DNA of 60,000 nucleotides. Origin: Cryptomeria japonica. Its lineage: Eukaryota > Streptophyta > Pinopsida > Cupressales > Cupressaceae. The stretch spans positions 118,119,140 to 118,179,139 of the forward strand of contig NC_081410.1 in assembly GCF_030272615.1 (NCBI RefSeq), read 5' to 3'. The notes beneath the pieces are model-generated. The model saw only the letters and a list, made by a program, of their open reading frames with translations, ran no database searches and was not told the origin of the DNA. Positions 38,401-50,400 of the stretch are shown here, one piece after another (within the stretch, counting starts at the first letter, position 1; each line of letters begins with the position of its first letter). The translations under genes and the position numbers were made by a program.

Positions 38401-41400
38401 AATTCAGGGATTAAGAGGGAGTTAACAATACCTTATAACCCTCAACAAAATGGGGTAGCTGAGAGGAAAAATAAGACAATCGTTGAAGCTGCCAAAGCTA
38501 TGATTCTTGATCAGAATCTAAACGTCAATCTTTCAGCAAAAGCAACTAGCACTGCTGTATATATTCAAAATAGATGTCCTCACTCCCATCTTGAAGATAA
38601 GACCCCTGAGGAAGTCTTTACTAAATCAAAACCAGATATTAGCCACCTTAGGATATTTGGATGCCCTGTCTATATTCATGTACCTAAGTGTTGTGACGTT
38701 TTCACACATCGCCCCATTGCAAATGGGGACCCATTTTTTTTATTTTTTTTTTGCTTTTTAGGGTTTGTCTTTTTAGGTTTTTTAGGGTTTTGTCAGTTAT
38801 CCTTTGCATTTTGAGTATCGCCGAGGGGATCACATGGATAGCAAGTCCGGCTTGAGTGATGTCTATGTCCTGAAATTTGGCTAAGTCTGGAATATCCTGA
38901 AATTTGGCTAAGTCTGGAATGCCCTGATCCTGAAATTTGACTAAGTCTGGAAACTGAAAAACCTCAAAAAACTAGATTTTGCAATATAACTCCTGGAGGT
39001 CTGAAACCACTCTCAAACATCCTGAAAGTATATATGGAATATAACTTAAAGTATAAGATCGCTTATACTTAAATGTTATATTCCATAAAAATTATCCTGA
39101 TAGAGAGTTCAAAAAGCCAAATTTCCCTCCTGTCCTTCACTGAGGATCTAGAGCGAATTTCGCTCCTGTCCTTCTCTAAGGGACCAAGGCGAATCGCTCC
39201 TGTCCCTCACCAAGGGTCCAGAGCGAAAAGGTTTAGTGGAGTCATTCCTGACCTTGTTTGACCAAATTGAGACATCAAAGGCATGATGGAGGACGAAATG
39301 AGCATGATAGAGCATCCAGACTTGATCAAAAACAATGAAATGATGAAGTTTTTGCCTAGAAGGTCAAATTCGCTCCTGTCCCTCACTGAAGGACCAGAGC
39401 GCTTTTCTTTATATGCACAATTTTAGACCTTTTTTCGACATTAACTTTTATTCATAGCATGAAGTAAGATGATATCTTCCTTAGCCAAGACATTTTTTGA
39501 TGAAAATTGTAACAATTTGGCCTAGAGAGAAAAATTCGCTCCTGTCCCTCACTGAAGGACCGGAGCTTGAATTCCAATTTCGCATTATCCTTGCAAGATT
39601 TAAGTGGTTTCGCGATTTGAAGAGGTCAAGGGAAGTATGTTTTGCCCATTGAATATAACTTAAGAACGCCACAATGAAGAAAATCGGCCTAAGTAACAAG
39701 TTCGCTCCTGTCCCTCTCCAAGGGACCAAGGTGACTGGCTAGGGTGCTCCTGTCCCTCTCCAAGGGACCAGAGCGATTTTCCCTCAAGACAAGATTCGGG
39801 CAAGAGAAAAGCAAGTTTCGCGTTTGAGGTGGGTGGAGGAAGACACAATCGATCCGTTGAAGATAATTTTCGAAGCTAGCAAAGGACGAATTGGCTTGTA
39901 ATTGCAAAAGTGCTCCCATCCCTCACTGAAGGACCGGAGCTTGAATTTTAAATTTGCACTGTTCTTGCAGGATCAAGACAATTTTATGATTTGAAGAGAC
40001 CAAGGAAAACATGATTTATCCATTGAATATAATTTGGAAGGCTAACAAAGGACGGATAAGCTTGGATTTGCAAAATAGCTCCTGTCCCTCTCCAAGGGAC
40101 CAAGGCGAAAAACCTAATATCCAGTCCTTCTCGCCAAGTTTGGACAAATCTAAGCTAAGGCGCGGATTTGAAATGATGTTTAAGATGCTTCGAGGTGGAA
40201 TTGAGATGTAAGAGTTGCAAATTTTGATGACAAATGCAAAAAGCGCTCCTGTCCCTCACTGAAGGACCGGAGCTTGAAATCCAAATTTGCATTATCATTG
40301 CAAGATTTAAGTAATTTTGCGGTTTGAGGAGGCCAAGGGAAGCAAGTTCTATCCGTTGAATATAACTTGAGTGGGTCACAAAGGAGAGAATCAACCCAAA
40401 AGACAAAAATCGCTCCTGTCCCTCACCAAGGGACCAGGGCGAAAATGTCCTAAGATACGCTCCTCCTAAAGATCAAATAAAATTAAACTCGAAGCTCCAA
40501 TTAAAAGTACCATTTAAATGCCTAAATGAAGTTTTGGATGAAAAAAAGGAGATATGCAAGGTCTAGATTGAAAAATCGCTCCTGGCCTTCACCAAGGGTC
40601 CAGGGCAAAAATGATGATATCCTTCATTTTTGCATTAATTGAACATTGACATTCCTTGAAATTCAACAAAATTTGCTAACTTTGGAATATTTGAAAAAAT
40701 TAATTAAATTGGCATTTAATAAATTAATTTTGGGCCTCAAAAAATCGAATTTCTATTATAAAGGCATTTAAAATTAATTTTTTTGTGAAATTAAAATTAT
40801 AATGTGGAGCGCACAAGGCATTATTTTGCCTTTATTTGCTAGGTCGGCCTACTCCTTTTGAGGTTTTATTTATTATTTTACCTTTTATTTGCCAAGTCGG
40901 CCTCATGGGTAAATGGAAGGTGAGCGCTCTATATATTGGGGGTGTTGTTTCACAATTCAAATCATTCAATCATCCTTTCAAGTACGAAATTGGAGAGCAA
41001 TTTGAGGAGCGAAATCGAGAGAAGTGGAGCGAATTTTTACTAAGTGTCGAGAAGCTAGTGGAGGGCGAAATTCATCTTGAAGGCTATTGGAGAGGCGTAT
41101 TTCTTGCTAGTTTGGAGGATAATTTCCAGATTTTTTGAAGACATTTGAAGGAAAATCTCCAGATTTTTGAAGAGGAAGGTGGAGTTCTTTTCCAAGCTAA
41201 AGGAGGTGCATTTTATCCAAGGGAGAGCTTTGATCTACACTTTGCCTAGCAAAATTCATCTATTTTTACATCATTTCTTAGAGTTAATTCTCAAGAGGAG
41301 GTATGGCAAAATCATCTTGACACCCTTATTCAAGGTTTGATTTTTTTTTAGACATTTTTTAGAAAAGTCTAAGTATTGCATAGTTAATTAGGAAATGATA

Positions 41401-44400
41401 ATTCAAAGATTTATCATAAGGTTTCCTAATTAAAATCTTGAATCTTCCTTTTAAAGTTTAATTTTTAGATTTCAAGATATATTACTAATTTTGAAATGTT
41501 GTGTAGGTATCAAGATGGCGACTCCAAGCTTGAAAGATCTACAAGTCGGAAGACTCTCCTCAAGGAAAATTAAGCCAGATCAAGAATAATCAAGCAAGGA
41601 CAAGGATGACCTTCTTTGCTGCAGCCTAGCATCGACAAGGACGACCTTCTTTGGACTAACATCATCAAGGGCGACTTCTCCAATCCAGTATTCCAAGGCG
41701 AGGTACATCAATCATCCTACAAATCAAGGACACAAGAAGTCAGAGCAAGGGTTCGTTGAAGAAGCAGATAGTTCCAGAAGAATTAATTAAAGCTAGCTTC
41801 TCAACAACACCAAGTTGAATATTTACCAAGTTACAAGTGTCAGACGGGGTGGCATCCTAGTCATCACTTCTCCAATCAGTGTGGTCCACCTCAGCATGTC
41901 CAGATTCAATGTACCTAACTCATGGAAGGTGGCACAAACTCTGATGTACCTACCCCGGCTATCCATTGGTCGATTTTTCTAGAGAGGACATGTGTCCAAG
42001 CAATACAATTTTATCATTGGTCAAGCATTAAATGTTATGTAATGGTTGTAACAAATCCTAATTAGGGTTTTCATTGTTGAATCTTGGCCATTGATTTCGA
42101 ATTGATCTAAGCCATCGAATTGTATTGAGGGCACTATATAAGCCCTGGCATTTCATTTGTAAAGATAGTTAGAGAGTTGGAAATAGTTGGAAGCAGTTAG
42201 TAGATAGAGAGTAGTTAGAAGTTGATAGAATAGCAATTAGAGTAGAGTAGAGAGAGAAGGCAAAGATTCTTGCCAAGATGTTGTTGTAAGAGACTTGTAA
42301 AACTTCATTGAAGAAATGGTGAAATTTATGGGTCGATTCGACAATTTGCATGGTCTTTATACTTCTCGTATTTGATTTCATGTTATTAGATGAGTGGAAG
42401 AAATGTGCTTGATTGATGGTGAAATTCGTATATCCATACTACTAGCAGTTTGTTGATTGCAGACTTGCCTTGCGTAGTCAATTGGAATCATTCAGCTTAA
42501 GCTTAACTTCAATTGTCGCTTCTTCATTGATATGCATCAACCTGATGGTGTCTATGCCTGTAGTGATGATTTGAACATCATAAAGCTTCCCTTCGAAGAT
42601 CGCACTAGCCTTGTGGAGATGGTCCTGCGATGTCAAAACAAGACCTAGTTAGAGTTTCATCAAAGATCAATCATTGCTCCTACATTCTTAGTATTAGGAT
42701 TAGATTCTTTCCTCACCCTCATCTTTTTTCCATTTTTTTCAAATCAAAGCTAGTGAAAGCCTGTGTTCCAGCAATATTCAAAGCAAATCAGAAGTTCAAT
42801 CATCTAATGTAAGTCCCCTTGTGATTCCAGCAAATCACATCATACCACAGAGAGCTTATCCACACGTAGAGACCCTACATACAAGAACCTTGAAGTTTCT
42901 CCGATTGATCCTTTTCGCGATATCTTCAGCATTCGGAAACTTTATTCAAGAGAGGATAAGGTACGTTTAGGTATTTTATTCTGCGTTTGATAGTGTACAA
43001 AATACACGTCAACACTAAGGAGAAAAGATTAAAATTAGAGCCTTCTGGAAAAACGGGAATCCTTGTAGGATATAGTGAAACCTCCAAAGCCTATAGGATC
43101 TATATACCTGGTCAAAAGAATATTGAACTAAGTAGGGATGTGATCTTTGAAGAAGACTTAGCCTTCAAAAGAGCTCAAAGCTCTCTAGACCCTAAAGTCT
43201 ATATCCTTACCCCTAGCATAGATAAAGATCCTACTCCTGAGCTTTAGAGGGAGAATACTGAGGAAACTATAAGTGATACTCAAATTCCACCTAGAGAAAA
43301 CCTCAAGAAAAAACCACTATGGGCCACCAAGACTGTAGCAGAAGCTCAGAAATTTGTTGCTCCCTCAAGGACCTTCAGGGAAAGCAAAAGGCCAAATAAA
43401 TTCACTAGCTATGTTGCCCTTATGAATGATCTCTCTAAAGCCGAACCAAACAATGTATCAGATGCACTTGAACATCAAGTATGGAAGGATGCCATGTCTA
43501 AAGAGTATCATTCCATTATGAAAAATGATGTTTGGGAGATTGTTCCTAGGCCAACTAAGAAATCTGTTGTTTCATCTAAATGGCTTTTCAAGATCAAACA
43601 TGTTGCAGACGGTAGTATTGAAAAACACAAGGCCAGATTTGCAGCTAGAGGGTTCTCACAAAGCGAAGGAATAGATTATGAAGAAACTTTTGCACTTGTT
43701 GCCAAGTATACATCAGTAAGAGCTGTATTAGCCATTGCAGCAGCAAAGGGGCGGAAGGTACACCAGATTGATGTTAAGACAGCATTTCTAAATGGTGAGA
43801 TCTCAGAAGATGTCTACCTAGAGCAACCTGAAGGGTTTGAAATTCATGATGCAGAGTCTCATGTGTGTAGACTCAAGTAAGCTCTCTATGGGCTTAAACA
43901 GGCTCCCATGGCCTGGTATGAAAGAATTGACACCTATCTCTTTGGACTAGGCTTCTCTAAGAATGATGCAGATCCTAATCTCTACTACAAAAGAAATAAA
44001 GTGATATGCTAATATTGATTTTATATCTTGATGACTTATTAATCACAGGAAATGATCACCTTATAGATCAATGCAAGAAAGATCTATCCAAAGAATTTGA
44101 TATGAAGGACTTGGGACTCCTTCATTACTTCCTAGGATTGGAAGTATGGCAGAATTCTGACAACATTATACTAAACCAACAAAAGTATACCTTGGATATT
44201 TTGAAAAAATTCAGAACGCTAAACTATAGGCCCATGACCTCTCCTATGGAAACCAATTTACATAAACTTAAAGAAGCAACAGCAGAGTCACAACCCACTG
44301 ACCCTACTCAATATAGGCAGATGATTGGGTCCCTGATGTACTTGGTGAATACAAGGCCAGATATCTATTATGCAGTTAATGCTTTAAGTCAGTTTATGTG

Positions 44401-47400
44401 TGAACCTAAGGAGATACACCTGGTTGCAGTAAAACACATCATGACATACCTACAAGGTACCCTAAACCTTGGTCTCAAATATGAGAAACTTGATATAGAC
44501 CTACATGGATTTACAGACTCAGATTGGGCTGGAAGTGTGACTGACAGAAAAAGCACTTCAGGGTGTTGCTTCAGTCTAGGTTGAGCTATGATATCTTGGA
44601 TCAGCAAGAAGCGTTCCTCTGTAGCTCAAAGCTCCACCGAGGCAGAATACATTGCAGTTTCTATGGCTGCACAAGAGGTAGTATGGCTTAGGAAGTTGCT
44701 TGTGGGGTTGTTTGGAGAACCTATGAAACCCACTATTATACATTGTGACAATCAGAGCTGCATAAAACTTTCAGTAAATATAGTGTTCCATGACAGATCC
44801 AAGCATATTGAGATTCCATATCACTATGTGCGAGATATGGTAGACAGGAATGTGATCCAATTAGAATATGTTTGTACAGGAGATCAAACGGCAGATATTC
44901 TGACCAAACCTCTTTCCAGAGTGAAGGTTGATCACTTCAGAAAAGGTTTAAGTATGATAGAAAGGTAATTTGCTTTGTAATTTGTATTTACATATCAATA
45001 AGATGTTTAATGTGTAAACTTCTTTGTCATGATAGGACATTTTGGATTTTATCCCCTGGGTTCATATCTAAGAGGTGACAATCTCTCAAGATAATGAACA
45101 CTTGTATGTAGACATTATAAGGTGACGATCTTATGATGTCCAAACCAGTTATCATGTTGGATCTCTGGTGTGTCATGGATGTGCCATGATTGTGTTGTGA
45201 TAAAACATTTGTATAAGATGTTAGTGCACATACCACAACTTGGATAAGATGAGAATTTAATCTTTTCTCATATGATTATCCTTAAGTATTGCGTGTTTAG
45301 GCAATACCGATATCACATGCTTAGGTGATATCCTATCATCACAAGATTGACGTGATGGACATTTGTATCACGTGTTTAGGTTATACTTCATATCATGTGA
45401 TTAGGTGATATGATTTCCTAGAAAGTTAGATTGTGTAAAGAATACTAACCATCATTTGAATTATGATGCTTGATATATTGTTTTCATTTATCTTACCTAG
45501 CTAAGAGGGAGTGTTAATGCATGATAGCTTCAGTAAGATAAATGATTGAATGAGAGATAAATGAAGTCTCTCATTCAATCATTTGTCCTATCGATAAACT
45601 ATAAGGAAAACTTCAAGCTATTTCATTTGATAATAATTCTTCATTTGTATATGTCCAATCTACTTAGTCGATCAATGTTCAAACTATCGATAATCATATC
45701 ATAGCATAGTATACCGATTAATATCAGTTTGCATTATAATTATGATCACCGATTATTATCGAGTTAACCATGTATCCCGATTTATATCGGTTGATTTCTC
45801 AACAGTAAACAAATGATGATTATCGGATTGTTATCGGGTGGCAAAGCATACACCGTTTGATATCTAACTATTAGTTAAGTGATTGGTATCGGCTAACAAG
45901 TCACTTAGACATCGATTGACATCAGTTAACATCTCACATAAATACCGATTGACATCGGTTATCATGCCACGTAAATAACAATTGGCATTGGTGTAATATC
46001 CCAGTAATTTTTTTTTTGTTTTTAGACCAATAACAATTCATCCACAACAAATAACCCGTTAAGGTTAGAGTAATAAACCAAACAACTGAAAGGGAACCCT
46101 TCCACCTTTTGTTCACCGAGAGCCCAGACTGGGAGGGTGAGAGCATATGGTGTTCCGGGGATCGTTGGCAATCATAATCAAACTGAAAATTACAATGCAT
46201 GGGCGGCAAGCCAGCCCCTTCTGCTTATCCAGCAAGATAGAAACCAAAGCTCTTGGTGGTAAACCGACCAAGGGAAAATTACAATAAACTGAAGTTCAAT
46301 CACTCTACCGCGTATTTCAGCGGGAGGACAGTACATTAAGCTATCACTCTACCGCATATTTCAGCGGGAGGACCATTGAATTGAACTTATCACTCGACCA
46401 CTTATTCAGCGGGAGGACTAATTACAAAACTGAATTACAAAACTTAGAAGGCGGCAAGCCAGCCTCTTCCACTTATGCAGTGGGTAATTACAAAAGAAAG
46501 CAGAAAGAAGGGGATGATTAGTACTACTGAAACAACCTTACAATATAGAGATGAGACAAGATTAATAATTGCAGATTTCTACAACATGACTGTAATTTTC
46601 TATTACACTGATCTGCACGCTGAAAATACAGTTTCAGCAGCCTATGGAAACATCAAAACACTCATAACTCACTCATTTTTGCCCGAATCAACTCAAATCA
46701 ATCCCAATCCCACCGTGCATCAAATGCAATGACAACCAATCAAAGCCACATCCCAAACAAACCCATTTTTATTTTGCACGCATCCGAATGCAAACAGAAA
46801 ACCCACGCCTAGCCTAGGAAGTTCGATTTTGTCTAATAAAATCATTGCTCAATCAAAACAGCTAAAAACTCACACATTGTATCACCATGGAATGGAAGGA
46901 AGAATGAGCCAGTACCCAGATGGATGGAGTCGCCTGGTTAAGAGATGTGAGCAAAATTCACTTTCAGCAATCCCGCGACGAGCAACCAAAAACACTCAAA
47001 TCCAACATCAAACACTCCATAATCTGCAACTCATTAACCAATCCGCAATGGGAACACAAGGGCATAGCTAGGTACTATATTGCAAGTACAAAACTGAGAC
47101 TCGGCTAGGAAGCCAACTTCGAAGCTCAGATTTTCAATAGCCAAACCGGCAGCATAACGATGCAATTTTCAAAAGATATCAAAATGGGAGCCCAAGTCTC
47201 ATACTTATAACTCCACACACCTCAAACCCAAATGCCATTTCCTTGAATTTCAGCGTTTTTCCTTTGCATTTCGCTCCACTACATGTGGACCCCAAGAGTG
47301 GCGTCGTTCCCCACAAGTCAACTCCCACGCTAAAGCAAAGACCCACGCACTTTGGCAAATATTAGAGATAAGTTATAAAAAATATAATATCTTTCTCAAT

Positions 47401-50400
47401 ATTTCGATATCTCTTTAATAAACATGAATTTGCCAAGAGCTTAGGAAAAATAGGCATTAATCCCAATTTTAATAAATCAATCGTCAATAATCAGATTAAT
47501 TAAATATTAAACCTTAGGATAAGGAATTAATATTCAATTATTTCGCATATGGCTCTGGTACTGATTATTAACACTGCTAGGATGAAACTGAGTCGGGACG
47601 ACCACCAAACTGCTGCAGAATCAGAACCCTGTCTACTGCCAATAATAGAATTGTGTCATACTGCCACTTACTAAAAATAGTAAGTCAAGAACTAATGCTC
47701 AGAAAAGCATGATCATCGCGTCCAGAGGCAGAACATGGAGAGCTCAATAGTATAGTAACACCAAAATGGCCATTCCCTGACTTACTAAAAATAGTAAGTC
47801 CTTGTTTCATCAATGCTAGACCCTCATTACTCATTCCACCTAGCCTACGGGTCTCAGAAATAGGCTAATGGACCACAGAAAGAGCATCAATGAGAAGGGG
47901 ACATTACAATTGGATACTAAGTTACATAGACCCCAATTAGTATCAGGCTATTGATTAGAATAAACACCGATTGGTAATCAAAGGGTGTGATCAAGTAATG
48001 TCTTGATCGGTCATGTCTATAAGACATGACTGGTCAAGGCATTGCTTGATCCTCCCCTCTTGCATATATATACCAATTGATATTTGTGAGGAGGACATTG
48101 AAATCCATAAACGCTCCTCTCACCTGCCACACAAAAGAAGATAATCAGATTTATAAGATAAATAGATAATACATAGATAGAGAGAATATAAATTAGAATA
48201 CATCTTGCATATTGAATTGAAAATTGAACATCATTTACAATAGCCACTGGAGGAGGATGCGTAGCAAATGAAGCTCACATAAGGGAGGAACATTTAGTAT
48301 TTGACAAACTTAACCTATAGAAGAACAGAATAGGAAAGGGTGACCCTTGGATGGGTAAACTAACTAAGGGGTACCTGGAAGTAGTCAGAGATAGCTGAGG
48401 ATTAAGACATTCGCATCCAAGGTGACTCATCATTCCCCTTGTCCTGTCTATCCCGGGCAAGTCCTCCTCTGTCTCAACCTCACTTGAATATTCCTCCTTG
48501 TGCTTGATATATGTCAACCAATGATTAGCAATTATTATTGTTGATGTGGGGATTCCACATAATCACAGGAGAGATCAACTCAGCCCGCTGAACAGAAAAA
48601 TCCTGATGCTATCACTTCTCCATGTTTGGTAAAAATGGAGAAAAAATAAGCCTAAGTCTAATATAAATCTTAAATGTTCCTATTTACTTTGATGAGCCTG
48701 AAATCATTTAGCATTAACAAAGAGATGAGGTAAATTATGAGAACAATATCAAATCAGATTTTCTTAATAATTTTTCCTTCTGACAGGATGCTTTACAGGA
48801 AAAGAAAATTCAATATTTCCATTATCAAGATTCAGAAAGCATATAGGGAAAAATCAACTGATGCTTCTCACCAAGTGTTCTCGACACCATTCCACAGCCA
48901 TAACAGGTGGACATCCTGTGCTTGATATTGGTGTATGATTACTATTCCCACCACCAGCTATCATCAAGGGAGGAGTTGTATTATCAATACAATCACCTCC
49001 ACCAAAAACTCCTACTGCTGTTTGCATAGTCCTGTAAAAATATAAAAAATGGTTAAAAGGACCAATGCTTGTAATTTGTTTACATCTTTATTTTATTATC
49101 TACATGATTGGTCAGATGAAAGCATTTTTGAATTTTAACAAATTATGTAAACCTTTTTATGGTATCACAAATTCAACTCATTGCTTGAATCAGAATGTGA
49201 AGATAAACTCAAATGTAATGGGAAGTATCAAACCTACTAATACCTCAGCAAAGGTGAGGTCACAACCAGTTCAACCTTGGATAAAATGCCATTTTCTGAA
49301 ATATGCCTGCGTAGATTATCAACCTGTTGCAAACAGAATTCATATGAAATTTCCATTAGTACAACATAAGCCTGCACATCATTAGCTTCTGAAGGCAAAT
49401 ATGAAGAGATTACAGATTCCTGGCTTAGCCACCTGTCATGTTGAACACTCATGTATATGATATGATTGTATAAAGTTCATTTATGCAATCAAATGTGAAA
49501 AGTCTGCATAAGCTTGGATTTAGACATTAAATTATACAATGGAAATACAAGTAGCGCTTTCCAATTTCAAATAGACTAGAAAAGAAGTATATGCAGCCCA
49601 GGACAACAGAAGTTAAACCAGCACCATTACCAGCAAGTGATCTGAGTCATGCTAATGTACCACTTTAAATCAAAATTCTTATTACAACATAGTCCAAACA
49701 CATTTGCAGTCTTGATGTATCCAGAAAATATAATAGAAACTAAACAATAGATAGATAATTTGAAATAAAAATTCATTGATATTGAACAGAAGATTCCCTA
49801 TTATGAGCAACATGAGTATTAGTTAAATATGCTCCACCTAATCTCAAATGGAGTCCACATCATTTTCGTTTTCATACAATAGAGGAATGAATAGTTTCAA
49901 CACTCTTCTGACACCTGAATATATTTTCCTAATCTCATATCAAACAAATTTTCCCCTAATCTTCTACACACGATAAATAAAAAAGACAGGTGTTATGGTT
50001 ACAAGAGAATTACCTGTTGCCACCCTATAGGAGTAAGGCTAGCATCAAAATATTCATAGCAAAGGGCTGCATCCTTTTCTGTCAATTGTGCTACATTATG
50101 GAACCCCTGTCCATGTCTCACCTGAATATATTTGACCACATCAGTTCGCATCTTATGACTACCAATCTAAAACATAAAAAAGTAATATTTTCTGTCAAAT
50201 CTACAGGTTTTATCTTTTAGAAAAGGCTATTAAGTACAAGATTGGGACCAAATCTTATTTTAAAGAAAATAATTTTCATCGGGCTATCTAGACTAATTGG
50301 GGATTGCCTGCTGTGGCTTTCTGGTAGTCGCAGCTGTCATCCTGTGATATTCCTTCAATGCTCTGTCATTTTGCTCAATTTACATACAGATTCCTGAACT

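Larger units (their letters stand above)
38689..43014 (+). mobile_element. 4.3 kb solo LTR with perfect TSD CTAAG, inserted in Copia integrase
   Basis: Begins TGTTGTGACGTTTTC and ends ATACACGTCAACA. CTAAG is found at 38684-38688 and 43015-43019. Removing it restores the Copia coding context on both sides. It has no genes, no internal primer site and no inner LTR copies, and another copy starts at 59975 with the same first bases, so it is one very long LTR. It contains 12 copies of an imperfect palindrome, a repeated 330-380 bp block, an AT-rich stretch and a TATA box at 42135. Confidence 0.9.
35798..48239 (+). mobile_element. Ty1/Copia LTR retrotransposon with two nested solo LTRs
   Basis: The outer LTRs are 803 and about 806 bp (without the insertion) and differ at many positions. 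The flanks read ATAGT and ATAGC, a 4/5 target duplication. The order gag, protease, integrase, RT, RNase H is that of Copia elements. The body is split by a 4.3 kb solo LTR at 38689-43014, and the 3' LTR is split by a 1.9 kb solo LTR at 45992-47908. Without both insertions the element would be about 6.2 kb. Stops, frameshifts and lost catalytic residues show it is dead. Confidence 0.95.
11765..48871 (-). other. giant intron 4 of the phosphoglycerate mutase-like gene (37,107 bp)
   Basis: Defined by the exon 4 donor (GTGAGA) and the exon 5 acceptor (TTTTCAG), whose flanking codons join two neighbouring blocks of the protein. It contains two solo LTRs of one family in opposite orientation, a 4.3 kb solo LTR, a Copia element, a gag-protease element, an hAT relic and an unidentified coding relic. 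Introns of tens of kilobases are known from gymnosperm genes. Confidence 0.85.

Noticed and set aside
39127-40607. CRISPR-like array of repeated palindromes
   Set aside because: Spacing is irregular, spacers are related to one another, and the context is a plant LTR. No cas genes occur.
48275-48517. Minus-strand frame near exon 4 as a further host exon
   Set aside because: It has no similarity to the expected protein, and exon 5 with the expected residues was found at 11.7 kb.
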